64,000 nucleotides of DNA, taken from the NCBI RefSeq assembly GCF_025515205.1, contig NZ_JAOPFX010000002.1, positions 124,001-188,000 on the forward strand, read 5' to 3'. The position numbers and the translations under genes were made by a program. This stretch comes from Microbacterium fluvii (GTDB lineage Bacteria > Actinomycetota > Actinomycetes > Actinomycetales > Microbacteriaceae). Under the pieces are notes generated by a model. The model was given only the letters and a program-made list of their open reading frames with translations, searched no databases and was not told the origin of the DNA. Position 1 is the stretch's first letter. The number at the start of each line of letters is the position of its first letter. Positions 1 through 7,951 of the stretch are shown one piece after another.

Positions 1-1572
1 ATGACCGCGACGCGCATCACGCTGCTGCTCACGCTCGGGGCCACCGCCATCTCGCTCGCCGGCGGGGTCGTGTTCGGGCTGCTCGCGAGCATCCTCCCCA
101 CCTACCCTCGGCGATGGTTCACGGGGCTCCTCGACATCCTCCTCGCCTTCCCCTGGCTGCTGCTGGTGCTCTTCTTCACCGTCATCTGGGGCGCGACGGC
201 CACCGGCGCGATGCTCGCCATCGGGTTCGCCGGGATCCCGTCGTTCGCGCGGCTCGTCTACAACATGGCGGCCTCCGTCTCGGGGCGCGACTACGTGCGC
301 GCCGCCCGTGTGGTCGGTGTCGGGCCGGTCGGCATCCTGGCCAGGCACGTGCTGCCCAACATCGCCAACCCGTTCTTCGTCAACGCGGCGGCGACGGCCA
401 GTGTGACGCTGCTGTCGTTCGCGGGGCTCTCGTTCCTCGGCCTCGGCGTGCAGGCCCCCGACTACGACTGGGGCCGCATGCTGCAGGAGGGCATCCTGCG
501 CATCTACGTCAATCCGATGGCCGCTCTGGGGCCGGGGACCGCCGTCGTGCTGGCCGGTCTCGTATTCACCCTCGTGAGCGAGGCGGTCGCCGGCGGCGGC
601 GGTGGGGGCGTGCGCGCGGTGGCCGCTCGCGCGGGCGGCGCCGTCGGGCTGGAGCGCGCCCGGTCGAAGACGCCGGCGGGCGCGGCCCCCGCCTCGGCGC
701 CTCCGAGCGACGTCGTCGCCGAGATCGCGGGGCTGAGCGTCGCCTTCCCCACCGCCGACGGCGGCATCGTCGAACGCGTCCACGGCATCGACCTGCGCAT
801 CGGCAGAGGAGAGGTGGTCGGCATCGTCGGCGAGTCCGGTTCGGGCAAGTCGCTCACGGCGATGGCGCTCGCGGGGCTCCTCGGCGAGCAGGCCATCGTG
901 ACGACCGACCGGCACCGGTTCGACGGCATCGACATGACCGGCCCCCTCTCGCCGGCCGATCGCTCCCGTCTCGGTGTCGAACTGGGGATGGTCTTCCAAG
1001 ACCCGCTGACATCGCTCAACCCGTCACTGACCATCGGCCGCCAGCTCACCGAGGTCCCCGAGGTGCACCTGCGGATGAAGTCCGCGGACGCCCGCGCCCG
1101 CGCCGTCGACGCGCTCCGCTCGGTCGGCATCGCCGACGCCGGTGCGCGCCTCACGCAGTACCCGCACGAGTTCTCCGGAGGGATGCGGCAGCGCGCGATG
1201 ATCGGCATGGCGCTGACCGGCAAGCCGAAGCTCATCATCGCCGACGAGCCGACGACCGCGCTCGATGTCACCGTGCAGCGGCAGGTGATGGGTGTGCTGC
1301 GGCGCGCGCAGGACGCGACGGGGGCCGCCATCGTGTTCATCTCGCACGACATCGCCCTGGTCTCGGCGTTCTGCGATCGGGTCGTCGTCATGAAGGACGG
1401 CCGGATCGTCGAAGAGCTCTCTGCCGCCCGCATCCGAGAAGACGCGCGGCACCCCTATTCGAAGGCACTCATCGCATGCCTGCCCGATATGACCAGCGAC
1501 CGCACGGCGCCGCTCCCGGTGATCCCCGCCGAGCTCGCGCCGGAGGCGATCCGGGAGGAGACGACGGCATGA
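1..1572 (+). CDS. Oligopeptide-type ABC transporter permease-ATPase fusion (5' end probably outside window)
   Basis: This is a membrane permease of the DppC/OppC class fused to a DppD-type ATPase, for uptake of peptides or a similar solute. The first ~195 residues are hydrophobic with the permease coupling region (GRDYVRAARVVG at ~96-107). A Gly/Ala-rich linker (~198-235) leads to the ATPase: Walker A GESGSGKS (~277), signature FSGGMRQ (~391), Walker B LIIADEP (~411). Family permeases normally have another N-terminal helix and a periplasmic segment before the first hydrophobic stretch seen here, so the ATG at base 1 is probably internal and the gene starts upstream. The gene overlaps the next by ATGA. 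Such permease/ATPase fusions are known in actinobacteria. The substrate cannot be told from sequence. Confidence 0.85.
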   Translation: MTATRITLLLTLGATAISLAGGVVFGLLASILPTYPRRWFTGLLDILLAFPWLLLVLFFTVIWGATATGAMLAIGFAGIPSFARLVYNMAASVSGRDYVRAARVVGVGPVGILARHVLPNIANPFFVNAAATASVTLLSFAGLSFLGLGVQAPDYDWGRMLQEGILRIYVNPMAALGPGTAVVLAGLVFTLVSEAVAGGGGGGVRAVAARAGGAVGLERARSKTPAGAAPASAPPSDVVAEIAGLSVAFPTADGGIVERVHGIDLRIGRGEVVGIVGESGSGKSLTAMALAGLLGEQAIVTTDRHRFDGIDMTGPLSPADRSRLGVELGMVFQDPLTSLNPSLTIGRQLTEVPEVHLRMKSADARARAVDALRSVGIADAGARLTQYPHEFSGGMRQRAMIGMALTGKPKLIIADEPTTALDVTVQRQVMGVLRRAQDATGAAIVFISHDIALVSAFCDRVVVMKDGRIVEELSAARIREDARHPYSKALIACLPDMTSDRTAPLPVIPAELAPEAIREETTA

Positions 1573-2336
1573 ACGCCCTGGAGATCCAGAACCTGAGCGT
1601 GCGCTACGGCCGCACCCTCGTCGTCGACGACGTGAGCATCGCCGTGCCCAAGGGCGGCGTCGTCGGGCTCGTGGGCGAATCGGGCTCCGGCAAGAGCACC
1701 GTGGCCGCCGCCGCCGTGGGACTCGTGCGACCCGAGGGCGGCCGCATCCTGATCGACGGCGTCGACACGGCGGGCTCGAGCGCGGCGGCGCGGCGCGCGC
1801 GCCAGCGGATGCAGCTGGTGTTCCAGGATCCGTTCTCCGCGCTGGACCCGCTGATGACGGTCGGCGACTCCATCGCCGAGGCGCTGCGCGCCACCGGCCG
1901 GCGGTGGAGCAGAGCAGAGCGCGTCGAGCGGGTGCGGGGGCTGCTGCGGCAGGTGCACCTGGATCCCGATCGCGCAGGAGAGCGCCCGGCCGCGTTCTCG
2001 GGAGGGCAGCGGCAGCGGATCACGATCGCGCGGGCGCTCGCCGGCGAGCCCTCTGTGCTGATCGCCGACGAGGTGACCAGCGCGCTGGACGTGTCGGTGC
2101 AGGGTGCCACCCTCAACCTGCTGCGGGAGCTGCAGGGGGAGCTCGGGCTCTCGATGCTCTTCATCTCGCACAACCTCGCCGTCGTGAGGTACATCAGCGA
2201 CGAGGTCTCGGTGATGCGCCGCGGGCGCATCGTGGAGTCGGGGCCGACCGCCGACGTGCTGGCCGCGCCCGCCGACGACTACACCCGGCAGCTGCTGACG
2301 GCCGTCCCCGTGCTGGGGGAGCGCATGCAGCTGTGA
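1569..2336 (+). CDS. Oligopeptide-type ABC transporter ATP-binding protein (DppF class)
   Basis: This is the second cytoplasmic ATPase of the transporter begun upstream; opp/dpp systems use a D+F ATPase pair. The 255-residue protein has Walker A GESGSGKST (~37), Q-loop FQDPFSALDP, signature FSGGQRQRITIARAL (~146) and Walker B LIADE followed by SALD. The residue after the Walker B glutamate is Val instead of the usual Pro (ADEVTSALD), a common variant in this class. The start is the ATG of the ATGA overlap with the fusion gene, so the two are translationally coupled. A strong hairpin follows the stop. Confidence 0.93.
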   Translation: MNALEIQNLSVRYGRTLVVDDVSIAVPKGGVVGLVGESGSGKSTVAAAAVGLVRPEGGRILIDGVDTAGSSAAARRARQRMQLVFQDPFSALDPLMTVGDSIAEALRATGRRWSRAERVERVRGLLRQVHLDPDRAGERPAAFSGGQRQRITIARALAGEPSVLIADEVTSALDVSVQGATLNLLRELQGELGLSMLFISHNLAVVRYISDEVSVMRRGRIVESGPTADVLAAPADDYTRQLLTAVPVLGERMQL

Positions 2337-2350
2337 ACGCCGACGACATG

Positions 2351-2382
2351 CAGGAGGGGCCCGCAGGCGCGGGCCCCTCCTG
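2351..2382. terminator. Bidirectional terminator between convergent genes
   Basis: A perfect 14-bp inverted repeat (arms 2351-2364 and 2369-2382) with a 4-base AGGC loop lies between the rightward ABC ATPase and the leftward MFS gene. The stem is very GC-rich with only a short T-rich tail, as is usual for actinobacterial terminators. It can serve both strands. Confidence 0.85.
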
Positions 2383-2396
2383 TGTCTTCCGGTGTC

Positions 2397-3749
2397 TCAG
2401 GAGGCGGGGACCCGCTCCGACGTGACGGCCTCGACATCAGCGGCCGCCGGGGGGCGGCGCAGCGTCTCGGGCAGCGTCATGATGCCGATCAGGCCGATCA
2501 CGCTCAGCACCAGCAGGAAGCCGCCGACCAGCCACGGGCCGTTCCCGGCGGCGACCAGCGCCGTCGCGATGAGCGGGGTGGTTCCTCCGACGAGTGCGAC
2601 CGGGATCTCACGCGAGATCGCGATGCCGCTCCAGCGCATGGCGGTCGGGAACAGCTCTGCGAGCATCGCGGCCGACACGCCGATCGTCGCACCCTGCACG
2701 ACGACCATCCCGAGCACGATCGCCAGGACGATGAGCAGGATGTTCTGAGTCTGGAACAGCAGGAACATCGGGAAGGCGAAGGCGATCGCGAACACCGCCG
2801 CGCCGATGAGCACCGGCTTGCGGCCGACCCGGTCTGCGAGACGGCCGAACAGCAGAGTCGCGGGGATCGTCAGCAGCTGGGCGATCAGCAGGCCCACGAG
2901 CACCGGCGTCGATTCGACGGCGAGCGTGCCCGTCACATACGAGAGCGAGAACGTGCCGACCATGTACGACCACGGCAGCGCGAACGCGAAGATCGCCATG
3001 CCCGACAGCAGGAACCGCCAGTGCTCGCGCACCGCGATGACCAGCGGCGCGCGGCGCACCTCGCCCTCCCTGTCGATCGCCTCGAACGCCGCCGTCTCCT
3101 TCACCCGCAGCCGGAAATAGAGCGCGAAGGCGACGATGACGATACTGGCGATGAACGGGATGCGCCATCCCCATGCCAGGAACAGCTCCTGTGGCAGCAT
3201 GCTCACCAGGGCGAAGGCGGTCGTCGCCAGCGCCATGCCGAGGTAGACGGCGGCGCCGGGGAAGCCGGCCGTGAAGGCACGGTGCTCGTCAGCAGACGAC
3301 TCGCTGGCCATCGTCATCGCACCGGCGAACTCGGCGCCGGCGCCCGCGCCCTGGAAGATGCGCAGCACGATGAGGGCGATCGGCGCCCAGACCCCGATCG
3401 TCTCGGCGGTCGGCAGCAGTCCGATCAGCGTCGTGGCGGTGCCCATCATGAGCAGGGTCACCAGGAGCGTCGCCTTGCGGCCGACCCTGTCGCCGAAGTG
3501 CGCGAAGATCAGACCGCCGATGGGGCGCGCGCCGAACCCGACGGCGAAGGTCGCGAACGACCCGAGCACGCCGGCGAGCTGACCCGCCCCCGGGAAGAAC
3601 AGCGGAGCGAACACGAGCGCGGCGGCGAGGCCGTAGAGCGTGAAGTCGTACCACTCGATCACCGTTCCGACGGAGCTGCCGATGATGGCTCGGCGGCGCT
3701 GCGCGCGGGAGTCGAGCCCGAGCTGGTCGATATCTGACTGATGTGCCAT
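2397..3749 (-). CDS. MFS transporter, metabolite:H+ symporter (MHS) family
   Basis: This is a 12-helix proton symporter of the MHS family (ProP/KgtP/ShiA relatives), which import organic acids and zwitterions. The N-terminus carries the family hallmark GTVIEWYDFTLYG just before helix 1, and the loop between helices 2 and 3 has GDRVGRK. The start chosen at 3749 (MAHQSD) has a clear Shine-Dalgarno AAAGGAG just upstream; an in-frame ATG six codons earlier lacks one. Length is about 450 residues, normal for the family. Two LacI-type operators lie 50-85 bp upstream and the lacI gene lies just beyond, so this is probably the uptake system for the substrate processed by the divergent CaiB operon. 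The substrate is not identifiable. Confidence 0.9.
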   Translation of the reverse strand: MAHQSDIDQLGLDSRAQRRRAIIGSSVGTVIEWYDFTLYGLAAALVFAPLFFPGAGQLAGVLGSFATFAVGFGARPIGGLIFAHFGDRVGRKATLLVTLLMMGTATTLIGLLPTAETIGVWAPIALIVLRIFQGAGAGAEFAGAMTMASESSADEHRAFTAGFPGAAVYLGMALATTAFALVSMLPQELFLAWGWRIPFIASIVIVAFALYFRLRVKETAAFEAIDREGEVRRAPLVIAVREHWRFLLSGMAIFAFALPWSYMVGTFSLSYVTGTLAVESTPVLVGLLIAQLLTIPATLLFGRLADRVGRKPVLIGAAVFAIAFAFPMFLLFQTQNILLIVLAIVLGMVVVQGATIGVSAAMLAELFPTAMRWSGIAISREIPVALVGGTTPLIATALVAAGNGPWLVGGFLLVLSVIGLIGIMTLPETLRRPPAAADVEAVTSERVPAS

Positions 3750-3800
3750 GACACTCCTTTGTGACATCGGTTGCGCGGGGCGTCGGTGCCGACCGCGATT

Positions 3801-3833
3801 TGGTTACGTAACCATTTGTGGTTGCGTAACCAC
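3801..3833. promoter_or_regulatory. Two tandem LacI-type operators upstream of the MHS transporter
   Basis: The site at 3801-3814, TGGTTACGTAACCA, is a perfect palindrome. The site at 3819-3832, TGGTTGCGTAACCA, differs at one base and sits in a 16-bp near-palindrome (3818-3833). They are 18 bp apart and precede the leftward transporter gene. The same motif occurs twice in the lacI-caiB intergenic region, which points to the adjacent LacI protein as the ligand. The motif is seen; the binding protein is inferred. Confidence 0.8.
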
Positions 3834-3886
3834 CATACGCGCATCGCCGAACGATGGCGAGACCCTTTTCCGCGGATGCGGTCGGT

Positions 3887-4903
3887 TCACCCCGCCGCGA
3901 GAGCGCGGGTCGTCGCCCGCTCGACCAGTTCGCACGGGAGCACGACGTGAACGGCATCGCCGTCGGGGTCGGCGAACCGGTCGAGCAGCATCCGCACGGC
4001 GCCGAGGGCCATGTCACGGATCGGCTGACGCACGGTGGTCAGGCGGAACGACTCCCACGCGGAGGCGCGCACGTCGTCGAAGCCGAGGATGGAGACCTCG
4101 CCCGGCACCTCGATGCCCAGGCCCGTCGCCGCGTTGAGGGCGGCGAACGCCATCAGATCGTTGTGGCAGAACAGCGCCGTCGGGCGATCGGGGAGCGAGA
4201 GCAGTGCGTGCGCGGCGGTGTAGGCGCGCTCGTAGGTGAGGTCGGCGCCCTGCACGAGATCGTCGTCGAGCCGCACATCGCGCGCGGCGAACTCCTCGAG
4301 GAACCCTCGGTGGCGATCGCGCACCGATCCCGCGTCGAGCGGGCCGGTGACGACCCCGATGCGGCGGTGCCCGAGGTCGAGGAGGTGGCGGGCCGCCAGC
4401 CGACCGCCCTCGGAGTTGTCGGGGGTGAGGGAGTCGACGCGGGCCTCGAAGTCGGGGCCCATCGTCACCATCGGCACGCCGAGCGACAGGATGGGCGACA
4501 TCTCCTCCGAGGGGAGCAGCGTCGTGGTGACGATGACGCCGTCGACGCTGGTCTCCCACAGCGTCGACGCCAGGTTCTCGGCGCCGCCCGCCCGATCGCT
4601 GACGATGAGGGTGCGGTAGCCGGCGGCGGCCAGCTCCGCGCTGATCGTGTTGAGCAGCTCGGCGTAGTAGCTGTTGGTGAGCTCGCCGAGCACGACGCCG
4701 ATCGTGTTGGTGCGGCTGGTGACGAGGCTCCTCGCGCTGAGATTGGGTCGGTAGCGCAGTCCGTCGATCGCGGTCAGCACGCGTTCGCGCATCTTGTCGG
4801 AGACGGCGGGATGCCCGTTGAGCACGCGCGAGACGGTCGTCTGCGAGACGCCGGCCGCCTTGGCGACGTCGATGCTGGTCACTCCGTGCGGCCTCGGGCT
4901 CAT
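3887..4903 (-). CDS. LacI-family transcriptional regulator
   Basis: This 338-residue repressor has an N-terminal LacI helix-turn-helix (TSIDVAKAAGVSQTTVSRVL, ~8-27), the hinge (NLSARSLVT), and a periplasmic-binding-protein-like effector domain from ~60 to the end (TNTIGVVLGELTNSYYAEL; dimer-interface ILGFDDV). The start at 4903 is preceded by GAAGGAG; upstream in-frame residues are low-complexity and lack a ribosome site. The gene lies between the MHS transporter (same strand, downstream) and the divergent CaiB operon, and palindromes of the LacI class lie in both control regions. It probably represses both until the substrate or a CoA-free intermediate binds. The effector is unknown. Confidence 0.93.
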   Translation of the reverse strand: MSPRPHGVTSIDVAKAAGVSQTTVSRVLNGHPAVSDKMRERVLTAIDGLRYRPNLSARSLVTSRTNTIGVVLGELTNSYYAELLNTISAELAAAGYRTLIVSDRAGGAENLASTLWETSVDGVIVTTTLLPSEEMSPILSLGVPMVTMGPDFEARVDSLTPDNSEGGRLAARHLLDLGHRRIGVVTGPLDAGSVRDRHRGFLEEFAARDVRLDDDLVQGADLTYERAYTAAHALLSLPDRPTALFCHNDLMAFAALNAATGLGIEVPGEVSILGFDDVRASAWESFRLTTVRQPIRDMALGAVRMLLDRFADPDGDAVHVVLPCELVERATTRALAAG

Positions 4904-4934
4904 CGGGCTCTCCTTCGCGTGGTCCCCGCGTCGA

Positions 4935-5014
4935 TGGTTGCGTATTCGAGGTGTCGCCGTCCACTCGGACGTGCAGCGGCATCCGGTTGACAATCCCCGA
5001 TGAATACGTAACCA
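4935..5014. promoter_or_regulatory. lacI-caiB divergent control region with two inverted operator copies
   Basis: Site 4935-4948 (TGGTTGCGTATTCG) and site 5001-5014 (TGAATACGTAACCA, the same motif on the other strand) match the pair upstream of the MHS gene. A TTGACA hexamer at 4987-4992 could be the -35 of the rightward operon. Operator 5001-5014 would then cover the -10 region (a weak TAACCA, 16-bp spacing), a classic repressor position. The -10 is poorly conserved, so the exact start is uncertain. Confidence 0.7.
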
Positions 5015-5061
5015 TTTCGTGTCAGGACTCGAATCGAGACGCGAGTGGCAATGGAGGCACG

Positions 5062-5103
5062 ATGACGACGCATCACATGACGGCCCGGGGACGGCGACCG
5101 TGA
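5062..5103 (+). other. Possible 13-codon leader ORF coupled to the CaiB start
   Basis: An ATG at 5062, eight bases after a GGAGG (5053-5057), opens a 13-codon frame whose TGA (5101-5103) overlaps the GTG start of the CoA-transferase (GTGA at 5100-5103). The only good ribosome site in this leader therefore drives the short frame, and the enzyme would be translated by coupling. The peptide has no recognisable feature. A one-base sequencing error merging the two frames is the main alternative. Confidence 0.35.
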
Positions 5104-6287
5104 CGGGCCCGCTCGACGGTGTGCTCGTCGCCGATTTCTCGCAGCTGCTGCAGGGGCCCTTCGCCACCCAGGCGATGGCAGACCTCGGTGCCCGCATCAT
5201 CAAGGTGGAGCCCCTGGGCGGCGACTGGACCCGCTCCTACGCCATGCTCAACGCCTACCCCGGCGGCGAGTCGGTCAGCTTCCTCGCGTTCAACCGCAAC
5301 AAGGAGTCGATCGCGCTCGACCTGAAGTCGCCGGAGGGGCTGGAGCTCGCCCGCAGCATCATCCGCCGCGCCGACGTGGTCGTCGAGAACTTCCGCCCAG
5401 GGGTGATGGACCGGCTGGGGATCGGCTACGAGGCGTCGCGAGTCGACAACCCAGGGCTCGTCTACGTCGCCTCCTCGGGCTTCGGCGTCGACGGTCCGTA
5501 CGCGACGCGGCCAGGACAGGACCTGCTGGCCCAGTCGGTGGCCGGGCTCCCCATGCTGCAGGGCAACGCCGAGGATCCCCCCGTCGCGGTCGGAGTCAGC
5601 GCGGCCGACGTGGCGGCGAGCTTCCACATCATCTACGGCACCCTCGCCGCGCTGATCGAGCGCGGCAGGACCGGCATCGGCCAGCGCGTGGACGTGTCGC
5701 TGCTCAACAGCGTCATCGCCTTCCAGACGCAGGAGTTCGTCGCGACGATCAGCAGCGCCGAGAAGCCCCAGCGTCCGGCGGCCGGCGCGGGCAACGCCTT
5801 CACGGGTGCGCCCTACGGCATCTACCGCGCACGCAACGGCTACATCGCCATCGCGATGAATCCGCTGAAGCTCCTCGCGGGAATCCTGCAGATCCCCGAG
5901 CTGATGGACGAGGAGTCCAAGAACGTCATGGAGGGGCGCGATCTCGTCAAGCCGCTCCTCGACGCCAAGATCGCGCTGTGGGACCGCGACGAGCTGCTCG
6001 ACGAGCTGCTCGGTCACGATGTGTGGTGCGCGCCGGTGAACGAGTTCGCCGACGTGCCGAACGACCCCCAGGTGGTGCACAACCGGATGTTCCGCACGGT
6101 CGAGCATCCGACCGCGGGGGAGGTGACGCTCGTGGCCCCGCCGATCCGATTCTCCAACCAGTCCGTCGAGCGCTTCGAGGCGCCGCCGCTGCTGGGTGCG
6201 CACACGCGACGCATCGCCGAGGAGTTCGGCGGGCTCGATGCCGAGCAGATCGACGCGCTCATCGAGAGGAAGGTGTTCCGTGGCTGA
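5100..6287 (+). CDS. CaiB/BaiF-family (class III) CoA-transferase
   Basis: This cytoplasmic enzyme moves CoA between acids, here probably activating the imported acid. Class III motifs are present: LLQGPFATQAMADLGA with KVEPLGGDWTR (~20-45), NRNKESIALDLKSPEG (~65-80), VVENFRPGVMDRLG (~95-110), and PGQDLLAQ (~140) in the region that holds the catalytic Asp in this family. About 395 residues is the usual size. The GTG at 5100 is chosen because homologous sequence starts there (GPLDGVLVADF). An in-frame ATG at 5019 has no ribosome site and would add an odd Arg/His/Asp-rich 27-residue leader. The gene overlaps the crotonase gene by 8 bases and is first in a five-gene operon. Confidence 0.88.
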   Translation: MTGPLDGVLVADFSQLLQGPFATQAMADLGARIIKVEPLGGDWTRSYAMLNAYPGGESVSFLAFNRNKESIALDLKSPEGLELARSIIRRADVVVENFRPGVMDRLGIGYEASRVDNPGLVYVASSGFGVDGPYATRPGQDLLAQSVAGLPMLQGNAEDPPVAVGVSAADVAASFHIIYGTLAALIERGRTGIGQRVDVSLLNSVIAFQTQEFVATISSAEKPQRPAAGAGNAFTGAPYGIYRARNGYIAIAMNPLKLLAGILQIPELMDEESKNVMEGRDLVKPLLDAKIALWDRDELLDELLGHDVWCAPVNEFADVPNDPQVVHNRMFRTVEHPTAGEVTLVAPPIRFSNQSVERFEAPPLLGAHTRRIAEEFGGLDAEQIDALIERKVFRG

Positions 6288-7089
6288 CACGACGCAGGGA
6301 GCAGACGCCGAGGTCGTCCTCACCCGCACCGAGGGGCGCACCAGGATCATCACGATCAATCGACCCGAGGTGCGCAATGCGATCGACTCGCGCGTCGCGC
6401 GGGCGCTCGCCGACGCCGTGATCGCCGCCGACGACGACCCCGAGATCTGGACGGTCGTACTCACCGGAGCGGGCGACCGCGCCTTCAGCGCGGGAGCCGA
6501 CCTCAAGGCCGTGTTCGCCGGCGAGGTCGTGCACGATCCGGATCGGGAGCACCTCGGGTTCGCGGGGTTCGTCCGCCTCGACATCGCCAAGCCCGTCATC
6601 GCCGCGGTGGACGGCTTCGCCCTGGGCGGCGGGTTCGAGATCGTGCTGCACTGCGATCTCGCCGTCGCCTCTCAGAGCGCGACCTTCGGCTTTCCCGAGG
6701 CGCGGGTGGGCAAGATGGCCGCTGCCGGCGGCGCATTCCGCATCGGCCGACAGATCCCGCCCAAGCTCGCCGCGGAGATGCTCTACACCGGAGCCGCGAT
6801 CCCGGCGTCTCGCGCTCTCGAGCTGGGCCTGGTCAACCGGGTCGTCGCCGACGGCCACGCGCTCGAGGCGGCCCTCGCCCTCGCCGACGAGATCAACGCC
6901 AACTCGCCGTTGTCGGTGCGGGCGAGCAAGCGCACGCTCCTGGGGATCGACCACGGCGACGCCGAGCGCGACAGCGCCGATTGGGACCGCATCCGCGAAG
7001 AAGACGCGACGCTGCTGCGCTCGCACGATGCACAAGAGGGAGTGCGCGCCTTCGTCGAGAAGCGCGCCCCCCGCTGGACAGGAAGGTAG
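6280..7089 (+). CDS. Enoyl-CoA hydratase/isomerase (crotonase) family protein
   Basis: This crotonase-fold enzyme acts on an acyl-CoA, presumably the product of the upstream CaiB enzyme. The oxyanion-hole strand FSAGADLKAV (~65-75) and the central GGGFEIVLHCD motif (~115-125) are intact. Both acid residues used by true hydratases appear to be present: Glu in GGGFE and Glu in FPEARVG. It could therefore hydrate a double bond rather than only isomerise or hydrolyse. The GTG start at 6280 overlaps the end of caiB by 8 bases and is preceded by GAGAGGAAGG. At 269 residues it is normal length. The substrate is unknown. Confidence 0.9.
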   Translation: MADTTQGADAEVVLTRTEGRTRIITINRPEVRNAIDSRVARALADAVIAADDDPEIWTVVLTGAGDRAFSAGADLKAVFAGEVVHDPDREHLGFAGFVRLDIAKPVIAAVDGFALGGGFEIVLHCDLAVASQSATFGFPEARVGKMAAAGGAFRIGRQIPPKLAAEMLYTGAAIPASRALELGLVNRVVADGHALEAALALADEINANSPLSVRASKRTLLGIDHGDAERDSADWDRIREEDATLLRSHDAQEGVRAFVEKRAPRWTGR

Positions 7090-7092
7090 GGC

Positions 7093-7950
7093 ATGACCAT
7101 GTCGATCGAATCCGCGACGGCGGCACCCACCCGAGAAGAGCTCGCCGCGCAGGTGCGCCGCACGGTGCTGCTCGAGGCCGAGATCGCCGGCAGCGGCCAT
7201 TACGGCCCGAGCCTCTCGTGCACCGACCTGCTGGTCGCCCTCTACACCGACCTGCTGCGCGTCGACCCCGCCGACCCCGATGCGGCCTGGCGAGACCGCC
7301 TCGTGCTCAGCAAGGGGCACGCCTGCTCGGCGCTGTACGCCGTGCTCGCGCAGCGGGGCTTCTTCGCCGCCGATCTGCTGCGCACCTACACCCGCCTCGG
7401 AACGGCGTTCGGAGACCACCCCGACATGAAGAAGGTGCCGGGGGTCGACTTCTCGGCGGGCGCCCTGGGCCACGGCCTCTCGGTCGCGGTCGGCATGGCG
7501 CTGCACGCCCGCCTCCGCGCAGACGGGGCGCGGACGGTCGCCATCCTCGGCGACGGCGAGCTCAACGAGGGTCAGATCTGGGAAGCGGCCGGCTTCGCCG
7601 GCGCGAACCGACTGTCGGGCCTGGTCGCGATCGTCGACGTGAACACCGTGTGCGTCGACGGCACGACGCGCGAGGTTCTCGACTACGAGCCGCTCGGCGA
7701 CAAGTGGGCGGCCTTCGGCTGGGAGGTCGAGCGCATCGACGGGCACGACTTCGACGCGATCGACGGCGCCCTCGGCCGCTTCGCGCAGCGGCACTCCGAC
7801 GGCGGGCGTCCCACCGTGATCCTCGCCGACACGGTGGCGGGCAAGGGCGTCCCGCCCATCGAGGGCATGGCCGAATGGCACATCGGATATCTCGGCGGCG
7901 CGGACCTGGATGCCGCACTCCTGACCGTCGCGTCGACCGGAGGCAACTGA
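7093..7950 (+). CDS. Transketolase-like protein, N-terminal (ThDP-binding) subunit
   Basis: This is the first half of a split transketolase (285 residues), which binds thiamine diphosphate and with its partner transfers a two-carbon ketol unit. Visible motifs are GHYGPSLSCTDLLVALY (~35-51), SKGHACSALY (~74-83), GALGHGLSVAVGMAL (~120-134) and the ThDP/Mg motif from GDGELNEGQIWE to VDVN (~156-187). The start follows GGAAGG; a second ATG two codons on is equally possible. Three bases separate it from the crotonase gene and one base from its partner. Split transketolases usually serve dedicated catabolic or secondary pathways rather than the core pentose cycle. The donor and acceptor here are unknown. 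Confidence 0.92.
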   Translation: MTMSIESATAAPTREELAAQVRRTVLLEAEIAGSGHYGPSLSCTDLLVALYTDLLRVDPADPDAAWRDRLVLSKGHACSALYAVLAQRGFFAADLLRTYTRLGTAFGDHPDMKKVPGVDFSAGALGHGLSVAVGMALHARLRADGARTVAILGDGELNEGQIWEAAGFAGANRLSGLVAIVDVNTVCVDGTTREVLDYEPLGDKWAAFGWEVERIDGHDFDAIDGALGRFAQRHSDGGRPTVILADTVAGKGVPPIEGMAEWHIGYLGGADLDAALLTVASTGGN

Positions 7951-7951
7951 G

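Noticed and set aside
114..2336. Long alternative frame of 740 codons across the ABC genes
   Set aside because: Arg/Ala/His-rich shadow frame typical of high-GC DNA; only its 3' part (from 1569) is a real gene.
2382..3737. Rightward 451-codon frame opposite the MHS transporter
   Set aside because: Asp/Glu/Arg/Gln-rich mirror of hydrophobic helices; no family resemblance.
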